Source: Methylomagnum ishizawai (GTDB lineage: Bacteria; Pseudomonadota; Gammaproteobacteria; Methylococcales; Methylococcaceae). From it: DNA of 64,000 bases. Both the position numbers and the translations under genes were made by a program. Within the stretch, counting starts at the first letter, position 1. Each line of letters starts with the position of its first letter. The stretch lies in NCBI RefSeq assembly GCF_900155475.1, contig NZ_FXAM01000001.1:1909501-1973500 (forward strand), read 5' to 3'. Of the stretch, positions 15,416 through 23,802 are shown one piece after another. The notes under the pieces are model-generated. The model saw only the letters and a program-made list of their open reading frames with translations. It searched no databases and was not told the DNA's origin.

Positions 15416-18106
15416 ATGGCAGCCGTTAATCCCGCCCAACCTTCCCAGAATACTGCTTCCGGCGACCTTGATCCCGCCGAAACCCGCGAATGGCTGGAAG
15501 CCCTGGAGGCGGTCATCGAAGCCGAGGGCATCGAGCGGGCGCATTTCCTCATCGAAAGCTTGGTGGACCAGGCCCGGCGGGCCGGGGCCAACTTGCCGTA
15601 CAAGGCTAATACCGCCTATATCAACACCATCCCGCCGCATTTGGAGCCGCAGCCGCCGGGCGATCCGGCCATCGAGGACCGCATCCGCGCCTATATCCGC
15701 TGGAACGCCATGGCCATGGTGGTGCGGGCCAACCGCAAATCCAGCGAATACGGCGGGCATATCGCCAGCTTCGCCTCTTCGGCCATGTTGTACGACGTGG
15801 GCTTCAACCATTGCTTCCGCGCCCCGGCCAAGGATTTCGGCGGCGATCTGGTCTATTTCCAGGGCCACGCCGCGCCCGGCATCTACGCCCGCGCCTTCAT
15901 CGAAGGGCGCTTGAGCGAGGAACAACTCGACCATTTCCGTGCCGAGATCGAAGGTAAAGGCAAGGGTTTGTCTTCCTATCCGCATCCCTGGCTGATGCCG
16001 GATTTCTGGCAGTTTCCCACCGTGTCCATGGGGCTCGGACCGATCATGTCGATCTATCAGGCCCGCTTCATGAAGTATCTGGAAGGCCGCGGCATCGTCG
16101 CCACCCAGGGCCGGAAGGTCTGGGCCTTCTGCGGCGATGGCGAGATGGACGAACCGGAATCCATGGGAGCCATCGGCCTCGCGGGCCGCGAGAAACTCGA
16201 CAACCTGATTTTCGTGGTCAACTGCAACCTGCAACGGCTGGACGGTCCCGTCCGCGGCGATGGCAAGATCATCCAGGAACTCGAAGCCGAGTTCCGTGGC
16301 GCGGGCTGGAATGTCATCAAGGTGATTTGGGGTTCGCGCTGGGATTCCTTGCTGGCGCGGGATACCAAGGGGTTCCTCAAGAAGCGCATGGAAGAGGCGG
16401 TGGACGGCGAGTACCAAGCCTACAAGGCCAAGAACGGCGCCTATGTCCGCCAGCATTTCTTCGGCAAGTACCCAGAACTCGCGGCCATGGTCGCCAATAT
16501 GTCGGACGACGATATTTGGCGCTTGAACCGCGGCGGGCACGATTTCCTCAAGGTCTATGCCGCCTACGACGCCGCGCTGCGCCATACCGGCCAGCCCACC
16601 GTCATTTTGGCCAAGACCGTCAAAGGCTATGGCATGGGTCCGGTCGGCGAGGGCCGCATGACCACCCACCAACAGAAGAAGATGGACGACGCCTCGATCA
16701 AGGTGTTCCGCGATCGTTTCAATATCCCGGTCCACGACGACCGCCTGGGCGAGGTGCCCTACTACCGCCCGCCAGAAGACAGCCCCGAAATCCGCTATGT
16801 CAAGGAACGCCGCGCCGCGCTGGGCGGCTTCCTGCCCCAGCGCCGCTTGGACGCCCCGCACATCCAGGTGCCCGATTTGGAAGTGTTCGAGCCTTTGCTG
16901 AAGAGCAGCGAAGACCGCGATATGTCCACCACCATGGCCTTCGTGCGGATACTCACCCTGCTGCTACGGGATAACAAGGTGGGCCGCTATGTGGTGCCCA
17001 TCGTGCCGGACGAGGCCCGCACCTTCGGCATGGACAGCCTGTTCCGCCAATACCGGATTTATTCCTCCACCGGCCAGTTGTACGAGCCGGAAGATTCCGG
17101 CAGCGTCATGTACTACCGCGAGGACAAGACCGGGCAAATCCTGGAAGAAGGCATCAACGAGGCCGGTTCCATGTGTTCGTGGATCGCGGCGGGCACGGCC
17201 TACAGCAACCACAACGTGCAGATGATCCCGTTCTACATCTACTACTCCATGTTCGGCTTCCAGCGGGTGGGGGATTTGATGTGGGCGGCGGGCGATATGC
17301 GCACCAAGGGGTTCCTTCTCGGCGGCACGGCGGGGCGCACCACGCTGGCGGGCGAGGGCTTGCAGCACCAGGACGGCCATACCCAGTTGGCGATGGCGGC
17401 GATCCCCAATTGCGTGGGCTACGATCCTTGCTTCGCCTATGAATTGGCGGTCATCATCCAGGACGGCCTCAAGCGCATGTACCAGGAGGGCGAGCAGGTT
17501 TTCTATTACATCACCGTGATGAACGAGAACTACGCCCACCCGCACATGCCGGAAGCCGTGCGCGAAGGCATCGTCAAGGGCATGTACAAACTGCGCGATG
17601 CGGGCCAGGCCGCCAAGGTGCAATTGCTGGGCAGCGGCACCATCCTGCGGGAAACGATCTTCGCCGCCGATTTGCTCAAGGCCGATTTTGGCATCGAATC
17701 CACCGTGTGGAGCGTGACCAGTTTCAGTGAACTGCGCCGCGACGGGCTGGACAAGGAGCGCTGGAACCTGCTGCATCCCGAACAGCCGCGCAAAATCAGC
17801 TATGTGGAGGAATGTTTGAAGGATGTCCCCGGCCCGGTGGTGGCGGCGTCCGATTATATGAAGATCGTAGCCGACCAAATCCGTCCGTATATGTCGCGCT
17901 CCTATACGGTGCTGGGTACGGATGGCTTTGGCCGTAGCGACCGCCGCTCGGAACTGCGGAGGTTCTTCGAGGTGGACCGCTATTACATCGCCGTGGCCGC
18001 GCTCAAATCCCTGGCCGACGCGGGCGGAGTGCCCGCCGCCAAGGTCACGGAAGCTATCGCCAAATACGGTATCGATCCCGAAAAGCCCAATCCGGTCACG
18101 GTCTAA
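15416..18106 (+). CDS. aceE: Pyruvate dehydrogenase E1 component, homodimeric type
   Basis: The start at 15416 gives 896 residues, close to the 887 of E. coli AceE. A longer open frame from 15257 has no homologous N-terminus. The enzyme decarboxylates pyruvate with thiamine diphosphate and passes the acetyl group to the lipoyl arm of E2. The ThDP signature is seen as GDGEMDEPES...NCNLQRLDGPV. Other family stretches are EYGGHIASFASSA and TTLAGEGLQHQDGHT. It is the first gene of the aceE-aceF-lpd operon, with 12 bases before aceF. Confidence 0.96.
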   Translation: MAAVNPAQPSQNTASGDLDPAETREWLEALEAVIEAEGIERAHFLIESLVDQARRAGANLPYKANTAYINTIPPHLEPQPPGDPAIEDRIRAYIRWNAMAMVVRANRKSSEYGGHIASFASSAMLYDVGFNHCFRAPAKDFGGDLVYFQGHAAPGIYARAFIEGRLSEEQLDHFRAEIEGKGKGLSSYPHPWLMPDFWQFPTVSMGLGPIMSIYQARFMKYLEGRGIVATQGRKVWAFCGDGEMDEPESMGAIGLAGREKLDNLIFVVNCNLQRLDGPVRGDGKIIQELEAEFRGAGWNVIKVIWGSRWDSLLARDTKGFLKKRMEEAVDGEYQAYKAKNGAYVRQHFFGKYPELAAMVANMSDDDIWRLNRGGHDFLKVYAAYDAALRHTGQPTVILAKTVKGYGMGPVGEGRMTTHQQKKMDDASIKVFRDRFNIPVHDDRLGEVPYYRPPEDSPEIRYVKERRAALGGFLPQRRLDAPHIQVPDLEVFEPLLKSSEDRDMSTTMAFVRILTLLLRDNKVGRYVVPIVPDEARTFGMDSLFRQYRIYSSTGQLYEPEDSGSVMYYREDKTGQILEEGINEAGSMCSWIAAGTAYSNHNVQMIPFYIYYSMFGFQRVGDLMWAAGDMRTKGFLLGGTAGRTTLAGEGLQHQDGHTQLAMAAIPNCVGYDPCFAYELAVIIQDGLKRMYQEGEQVFYYITVMNENYAHPHMPEAVREGIVKGMYKLRDAGQAAKVQLLGSGTILRETIFAADLLKADFGIESTVWSVTSFSELRRDGLDKERWNLLHPEQPRKISYVEECLKDVPGPVVAASDYMKIVADQIRPYMSRSYTVLGTDGFGRSDRRSELRRFFEVDRYYIAVAALKSLADAGGVPAAKVTEAIAKYGIDPEKPNPVTV

Positions 18107-18118
18107 AGGAAACCATCT

Positions 18119-19789
18119 ATGGCAGTAGCTGTGCAAGAGGTCGTCGTCCCCGATATCGGCGATTTCAAGAATATCGAGATCATCGAAGTCTTGGTCAAAC
18201 CGGGCGATGTCATCCAGCCCGAGGATTCGCTGATTACCCTGGAAAGCGACAAGGCGGCGATGGAAGTGCCGTCGCCCTTGGGGGGCGTGGTCAAGTCCTT
18301 GAAGGTGAAACCAGGGGATAAGGTCAACAAGGGCTCGCCTATCCTGACATTGGAAGTCGCGGAGGCGGGTGCGTCCGCGCAGCCCCAACCGGCTCCGCCC
18401 GCGCCCCCGGTGGCTGTCGTCCCGGAAACCCCGGCTCCCGCCACCGCGCCCGTGGCTCCGCCGCCGCCCGCGGCCACCGCATCGGCGGGGCCGGTCGAGC
18501 AAGAGGTCGTCGTCCCCGATATTGGCGACTTCAAGGACATCGAGATCATCGAAGTCTTGGTCAAGCCGGGCGATAGGATCGAGGCCGAAGCGTCCTTGAT
18601 CACCCTGGAAAGCGACAAGGCAGCGATGGAAGTCCCGTCGCCCTATGCCGGACTCGTGAAAGCCGTGAAGGTCAAATCCGGCGACCGGGTCAACAAAGGG
18701 ACGCCCATCCTGGTGCTGGAAACCCAGGACACGGCGGCGGCTCCGCAAGCGGTCCCCGTGGCGGTGGAAACCGCCGCCGCCGAGATCAAAGCCTCCGCCG
18801 CCCAGGAAGCCCCCGAGCGGGTGAGGCCGGTCGCGGTTGCCGGTGGAGAAACCACGGGCGACCGCAAAACCCCGCCCCACGCCAGCCCCGCCATCCGCCG
18901 CTATGCCCGCGAACTCGGGGCCAACCTGGAACGTATCCAGGGCAGCGGACCCAAGGGCCGCATCCTCAAGGAAGATGTGCAGCGCTTCGTCAAGGACAGC
19001 CTGCAACGGGCCGAACAAGCCGCCACGGCTCCCGCCGCCCCAGGGGGCGCTTTCGCCCTGCCGCCCATCCCCGAGGTGGATTTCAGCAAGTTCGGCCCGG
19101 TCGAGACCCTGGCCCTGACCCGCATTCAAAAGCTGTCCGGTCCGTTCCTGCACCGCAATTGGGTCGGCATCCCCCATATCACCCAGCACGACGAAGCCGA
19201 TATCACCGACCTCGAAGATTTCCGCAAAGCGCTCAAGGCCGAGGCCGAGAAGAAAGGCATCAAGCTGTCGTTCCTGCCCTTTGTACTGAAAGCGCTGGTG
19301 GCTTCGCTCAAAGCCTTCCCCAGCTTCAATGCCTCGCTCGCCGCCGACGGCCAGTCCTTGATCCTGAAGCGATACTTCCATATCGGCGTCGCCGTCGATA
19401 CCCCGGAAGGCTTGGTGGTGCCAGTGCTGCGCGACGTGGATCGGAAGAGCGTCTTCGACCTCGCCGCCGAACTGGCCGAACTCAGCCAGAAAGCCCGCAA
19501 CAAGAAACTGCGCGGTCCCGACTTGGAAGGCGGTTGCTTCACCATCTCCAGCCTGGGCGGTATTGGCGGCACGGCCTTCACGCCCATCATCAACGCGCCC
19601 GAAGTCGCGATCCTGGGGTTGTCCAAGAGCCAGATGAAGCCGGTGTGGCAGGACGGCCAGTTCGTGCCGCGGTTGATGTTGCCCTTGTCCCTGTCCTACG
19701 ACCACCGGGTCATCGACGGTGCCCAGGCCGCGCGGTTCATCGTGCATCTGGGCGCGATGCTGGCCGATTTGCGGCGGGTGCTGTTGTAG
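18119..19789 (+). CDS. aceF: Dihydrolipoamide acetyltransferase (PDH E2) with two lipoyl domains
   Basis: This 556-residue protein has two near-identical lipoyl domains at about 5-80 and 127-202. Each carries the ESDKAAMEVPSP site, with lipoylated K45 and K167, and each is followed by an Ala/Pro-rich swinging linker. The E3/E1-binding domain is at about 258-297 (SPAIRRYARELG). The catalytic domain ends with SYDHRVIDGA, containing the His of the acyltransferase active site. It forms the core of the PDH complex, carrying acetyl groups from E1 to CoA. Confidence 0.96.
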   Translation: MAVAVQEVVVPDIGDFKNIEIIEVLVKPGDVIQPEDSLITLESDKAAMEVPSPLGGVVKSLKVKPGDKVNKGSPILTLEVAEAGASAQPQPAPPAPPVAVVPETPAPATAPVAPPPPAATASAGPVEQEVVVPDIGDFKDIEIIEVLVKPGDRIEAEASLITLESDKAAMEVPSPYAGLVKAVKVKSGDRVNKGTPILVLETQDTAAAPQAVPVAVETAAAEIKASAAQEAPERVRPVAVAGGETTGDRKTPPHASPAIRRYARELGANLERIQGSGPKGRILKEDVQRFVKDSLQRAEQAATAPAAPGGAFALPPIPEVDFSKFGPVETLALTRIQKLSGPFLHRNWVGIPHITQHDEADITDLEDFRKALKAEAEKKGIKLSFLPFVLKALVASLKAFPSFNASLAADGQSLILKRYFHIGVAVDTPEGLVVPVLRDVDRKSVFDLAAELAELSQKARNKKLRGPDLEGGCFTISSLGGIGGTAFTPIINAPEVAILGLSKSQMKPVWQDGQFVPRLMLPLSLSYDHRVIDGAQAARFIVHLGAMLADLRRVLL

Positions 19790-19834
19790 TTGCCATGTCC
19801 GCCCAGCGGGAGGCGGGCTTTTCGCGGGGGTGCC

Positions 19835-20413
19835 ATGAACGTCGCGCAGCAACGGTTTTTCAGCGCCGAGGAATATCTGGCTTGGGAAGAGCGGCAAACC
19901 GTCAAGCATGAATACCTCCGGGGCGAGGTCTACGAAGTCTACGCGATGGCCGGGGCGCGGGACGCCCATGTGACCGTCGCGGGCAATGTGTTCGCCCTGC
20001 TCAAATCCCATCTGCGCGGCACGCCCTGCCGTACCTATATCGCCGATATGAAGTTGCGGGTGGAAGCCGCCGACGCCTATTTCTATCCCGATGTGTTCGT
20101 GACCTGCGATGTCCGCGACCGGGCTTCCGACCTCTGCAAATCCCATCCGCTGCTGGTGGTCGAGGTCTTGTCCGATTCGACTTCCGGCTACGACCGGGGC
20201 GGCAAATTCGCCAGCTACCGGCGACTGGACGATCTCCAAGAATACGTCCTGATCGATCCCGAGGCCCGCACGGTCGATGTGTTCCGCCGCGACACGACCA
20301 GCCATTGGGTGCTCCACCCCTACGCGGGCGGGGCCGAGGCCGAATTCGCCAGCCTGGACTTCCGGGCACCGCTTCCCCTGATTTTCGAGGACGTGGTCCC
20401 GCCCGCCACCTGA
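19835..20413 (+). CDS. Uma2-family (DUF820) PD-(D/E)XK nuclease-fold protein
   Basis: The start at 19835 gives 192 residues and begins MNVAQQRFFSAEEYLAWEE, the normal Uma2 opening; an upstream alternative start adds only a junk leader. The restriction-endonuclease-like core is visible as YPDVFVTCD, then LLVVEVLSDST, then a DRGGKFASYR segment. The Asp, Glu and Lys are expected to bind metal. Uma2 proteins are very abundant in cyanobacteria and some other bacteria, mostly of unknown role. Its place between aceF and lpd is unusual: 45 bases after aceF and 48 before lpd, on the same strand, so it is probably co-transcribed. It looks like an inserted gene. Confidence 0.88.
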   Translation: MNVAQQRFFSAEEYLAWEERQTVKHEYLRGEVYEVYAMAGARDAHVTVAGNVFALLKSHLRGTPCRTYIADMKLRVEAADAYFYPDVFVTCDVRDRASDLCKSHPLLVVEVLSDSTSGYDRGGKFASYRRLDDLQEYVLIDPEARTVDVFRRDTTSHWVLHPYAGGAEAEFASLDFRAPLPLIFEDVVPPAT

Positions 20414-20461
20414 GGCGGCACCCCGTCCCCATCCTCCATCCCAACCAAGGATCATCCAGCC

Positions 20462-21880
20462 ATGACCGAAAACGCAGCTTTCCATGCCGAAGTCCTCGTC
20501 CTGGGCGGTGGCCCTGGCGGCTATACCGCGGCTTTCCGCGCCGCCGACCTGGGCAAGCAGGTCGTCCTGGTCGAGCGCTATCCGACCCTGGGCGGCGTTT
20601 GCCTCAATGTCGGTTGTATCCCGTCCAAAGCCCTGCTGCATGTGGCCCAGGTCGTCCACGAAGCCGCCGAAGGCTCCAGTTTCGGCGTCAAATTCGGCCC
20701 ACCCGAGATCGATCTCGCCAAGGTCCGCGACTATAAGAACAAGGTGGTCAAAACCCTGACCACCGGGCTGGCCGCCCTTGCCAAGCAGCGCAAAGTGACC
20801 GTGGTGCAGGGCGTCGGCCAATTCGTGTCCGACAAGACCCTGGCGGTCGAAACCGCCGAGGGTCCGAAAACCATCGGTTTCGATGCTTGCATCATCGCGG
20901 CGGGTTCGCAGCCGGTGAAGATTCCGGGTTTCCCCCACGACGATCCGCGTTTGATCGATTCCACCGGCGCTTTGGAACTGGCCGAGGTGCCCAAGCGCTT
21001 CCTGATCGTCGGCGGCGGCATCATCGGCCTGGAAATGGCGACGGTCTACCACGCCCTGGGTTCCGCCGTCAGCGTGGTGGAATTGATGGACCAGCTCATT
21101 CCGGGCTGCGACGCCGATCTGGTCAAGCCCCTGCACCAGCGCATCAAGAAGCAATACCAGAACATTTACCTCAAGACCAAGGTGGTCCGCATCGAGCCGG
21201 AGGCCGAAGGCTTGCGGGTGTTCTTCGAGGGCGAGGGCGCGCCCGAATCCGAAGTATTCGACCGGGTGTTGGTGGCGGTGGGGCGGCGTCCCAACGGCAA
21301 GCTGATCGGGGCCGAGCAAGCCGGGGTCCGGGTGGACGAACGCGGCTTCATCCCGGTCGATGCCCAGCAGCGCACCAACGTCCCCCACATCTACGCCATC
21401 GGCGATATCGTCGGCAACCCCATGCTGGCCCACAAAGCCACCCACGAAGCCAAGGTCGCGGCGGAAGTCATCGCCGGGCACAAGGCGGCGTTCCAGGCGC
21501 TGACCATCCCCTCGGTAGCCTATACCGACCCCGAAATCGCCTGGATGGGGCTCACCGAAACCCAGGCGCTGGCCCAGGGCGTCGAGTATGACAAAGCGGT
21601 ATTTCCTTGGGCCGCGAGTGGCCGGGCCTTGGGTATCGGGCGGCGCGAAGGCTTGACCAAGATACTCTATGCCAAGGAGAGCCAAAGGATTCTAGGCGCA
21701 GGTATTGTCGGCACCAATGCCGGGGAATTGATCGCGGAAACCGTATTGGCTCTGGAAATGGGAGCCGATGTGCAGGATATAGCGCTTACCATCCATCCGC
21801 ATCCCACTTTGTCCGAGACCTTTGCCTTCGCGGCGGAAATGGCGGAAGGGACGATTACGGATTTGTATATTAAGAAATAA
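20462..21880 (+). CDS. lpd: Dihydrolipoyl dehydrogenase (PDH E3)
   Basis: This 472-residue flavoprotein reoxidises the dihydrolipoyl arm of E2 with NAD+. The FAD-binding motif LVLGGGPGGYTAAFRAADLG is at the N-terminus. The redox-active disulfide is C47/C52 in GGVCLNVGCIPSK. The NAD-binding GGGIIGLEMATVYHALG lies near residue 185. The dimer-interface base is in HPHPTLSET near the end. It completes the pyruvate dehydrogenase operon. No terminator is seen before the next gene, 41 bases away. Confidence 0.96.
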   Translation: MTENAAFHAEVLVLGGGPGGYTAAFRAADLGKQVVLVERYPTLGGVCLNVGCIPSKALLHVAQVVHEAAEGSSFGVKFGPPEIDLAKVRDYKNKVVKTLTTGLAALAKQRKVTVVQGVGQFVSDKTLAVETAEGPKTIGFDACIIAAGSQPVKIPGFPHDDPRLIDSTGALELAEVPKRFLIVGGGIIGLEMATVYHALGSAVSVVELMDQLIPGCDADLVKPLHQRIKKQYQNIYLKTKVVRIEPEAEGLRVFFEGEGAPESEVFDRVLVAVGRRPNGKLIGAEQAGVRVDERGFIPVDAQQRTNVPHIYAIGDIVGNPMLAHKATHEAKVAAEVIAGHKAAFQALTIPSVAYTDPEIAWMGLTETQALAQGVEYDKAVFPWAASGRALGIGRREGLTKILYAKESQRILGAGIVGTNAGELIAETVLALEMGADVQDIALTIHPHPTLSETFAFAAEMAEGTITDLYIKK

Positions 21881-21921
21881 CGATCCTTCCAGTACGCCAG
21901 TGATCCGTGATAATAGCGCCG

Positions 21922-22902
21922 ATGATAATGACGAACCAGAATCCACGCCCGCCCGCCGCCGATTCCGTGGTGGGTTTATCGCTGGTAGTGCCCGTATTCA
22001 ACGAGGAAGAAGCGGTCGGATTATTCCTCGATAGGATAAGCCGGGTTTTCAGCGGGGATACTTCGGTAGCGGTCGAGGTGGTCTTCGTGAACGATGGCAG
22101 TACCGACCGCACCCTGGATTGTTTACTCGAACTCCAGCGGGAAAACCCCTGGGTACGGGTCGTCGATCTGAGCCGCAATTTCGGCAAGGAAGCCGCCTTG
22201 ACCGCCGGTCTCCAACATGCGGGCGGACAGGTGGTGGTGCCCATCGATGTGGATTTGCAAGACCCCCCCGAATTGATACCGGCGATGATCGCCCAATGGC
22301 GCGAGGGTTATGAAGTCGTGTTGGGACGCCGGATCAATCGAGATACCGATTCCAGGGCCAAACGCCTATCGGCGGATTGGTTCTACCGTATTCATAACTG
22401 GATGTCGGATTCCCAGATTCCCGAGAATGTCGGGGATTTCCGTTTGATGGACCGGGCCGTGGTCGATGCCTTGAATAGCTTGCCGGAATCCAGACGCTTC
22501 ATGAAGGGCTTGTTCGCCTGGGTGGGATTCCGCACCGCCGTGGTCGATTATGTGCGCCCGGAGCGTTCGGCAGGCACGACCAAATTCAACGGCTGGCGTT
22601 TATGGAATTTCGCCCTGGAAGGGCTGACCAGTTTCAGTACTATCCCGTTGCGGGTTTGGAGTTATATCGGCGGCTTGGTGGCGCTAGCGTCATTCATTTA
22701 TGGCCTTTATATCATGCTGCGGGTGTTGATCCATGGGATCGATATGCCGGGGTATGCGTCCATTTTTACCGCAGTCACTTTTCTGGGGGGGTTGCAGTTG
22801 CTCGGTATAGGTATTATCGGCGAATATTTGGGCCGCACCTATATCGAATCCAAGCGGCGTCCGGTGTTCCTAATCCGTCATATCTATGAATCCAAGGATT
22901 GA
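21922..22902 (+). CDS. GtrB/DPM1-type polyprenyl-phosphate glycosyltransferase
   Basis: This protein of about 326 residues has a GT2 domain opening LSLVVPVFNEEEAVGLF. It also carries the DxD-type VPIDVDLQDPPELIP and the RRINRDTDSRAKR segment typical of GtrB and ArnC relatives. Two C-terminal membrane helices follow (VWSYIGGLVALASFIYGLYI and the last ~30-residue hydrophobic stretch). Such enzymes load a sugar onto undecaprenyl phosphate on the cytoplasmic face. The start is uncertain: GTG 21907, ATG 21922 and ATG 21928 are all possible and none has a clear ribosome site. It is followed after 3 bases by a methyltransferase gene and then a GtrA-type fusion. Confidence 0.88.
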   Translation: MIMTNQNPRPPAADSVVGLSLVVPVFNEEEAVGLFLDRISRVFSGDTSVAVEVVFVNDGSTDRTLDCLLELQRENPWVRVVDLSRNFGKEAALTAGLQHAGGQVVVPIDVDLQDPPELIPAMIAQWREGYEVVLGRRINRDTDSRAKRLSADWFYRIHNWMSDSQIPENVGDFRLMDRAVVDALNSLPESRRFMKGLFAWVGFRTAVVDYVRPERSAGTTKFNGWRLWNFALEGLTSFSTIPLRVWSYIGGLVALASFIYGLYIMLRVLIHGIDMPGYASIFTAVTFLGGLQLLGIGIIGEYLGRTYIESKRRPVFLIRHIYESKD

Positions 22903-22905
22903 ACG

Positions 22906-23619
22906 ATGGATGTTAAAGAGGTAGATATTCTGGGCGATGATATCGTGGGCCATTGGTATTACCGCTCCAAGGCCAAGGCGATGGTGCGCTTCCTGGATGG
23001 GGCGGTGCCCCGGAAGATATTAGATGTGGGTGCGGGTTCAGGTTTCTTTTCCAGTTATCTGCTCTCCCATACCACGGCCTCCGAAGCTTGGTGCGTCGAT
23101 ATTGGTTATGGAGCGGACCTGGAGGGCGCGGAAGGAGGGAAGCCGGTCCATTACCGGCGCTCGGTGGACAGGGCCGATGCCGATTTGGTCTTGCTGATGG
23201 ATGTGCTGGAACATGTGGACGACGATGCCGGGCTGCTCGCCACCTATGCCGACAAGGTGCTGCCCGGCACGCGCTTCCTGATTTCGGTGCCGGCCTTCCA
23301 ATTCCTGTGGAGCGGGCACGACGAATTCCTCGAACACAAGCGGCGTTATACCCTGGCCCAACTCGAAGCCGTGGCCGGTCGGGCCGGTCTTGAAGTGAAA
23401 TATGGGGGATATTATTTCGGCTTGGTGTTTCCCCTAGCCTGGCTCACCCGCTTGGGAAGCCGGTGGTTGCGGCGGCAAGGCCCGGCGAGGTCGCAACTCA
23501 AGCGGCACCATCCCTGGGTGAACGCGCTGCTCGGTGCGGTGTGCCGGGTGGAGTTACCGTTCGCCCGGTATAACCGGCTGGCCGGTCTGACTGTGTTTTG
23601 CTTGGCGGTGCGCGCCTGA
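22906..23619 (+). CDS. Class I SAM-dependent methyltransferase
   Basis: This 237-residue protein has the SAM-binding loop LDVGAGSGFFSS near residue 35. Motif IV/post-I appears as LLMDVLEHVDDDAGLL, which is characteristic of small-molecule and sugar-lipid methyltransferases. The second half holds a hydrophobic segment (YYFGLVFPLAWLTRL). It starts 3 bases after the GtrB-like gene, so it probably modifies a glycolipid or lipid-linked sugar made by that pathway. The acceptor is unknown. Confidence 0.85.
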   Translation: MDVKEVDILGDDIVGHWYYRSKAKAMVRFLDGAVPRKILDVGAGSGFFSSYLLSHTTASEAWCVDIGYGADLEGAEGGKPVHYRRSVDRADADLVLLMDVLEHVDDDAGLLATYADKVLPGTRFLISVPAFQFLWSGHDEFLEHKRRYTLAQLEAVAGRAGLEVKYGGYYFGLVFPLAWLTRLGSRWLRRQGPARSQLKRHHPWVNALLGAVCRVELPFARYNRLAGLTVFCLAVRA

Positions 23620-23802
23620 GACCGGCCCGAGCCGGGCGCGGGGCGTCCGTCCCCGACCGCTATTTCCTTCCTTCCGGTAGGTTCGGCGCGATACCGCGCA
23701 AGACCCGCCGGAAACTTCCCATTCAACGACAACCGCGGTTGGCCCCGCTGGACTCCCGGATTGCCTGGGCCGATGCCAGCCGCTCCCGCCCACTGGGGTT
23801 CC

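Noticed and set aside
16964..21685. A 1573-codon open frame on the minus strand across the PDH operon
   Set aside because: It is antisense to aceE, aceF, the Uma2 gene and lpd, all of which have clear family motifs. Its His/Gly/Asp-rich composition is what GC-rich antisense frames give.
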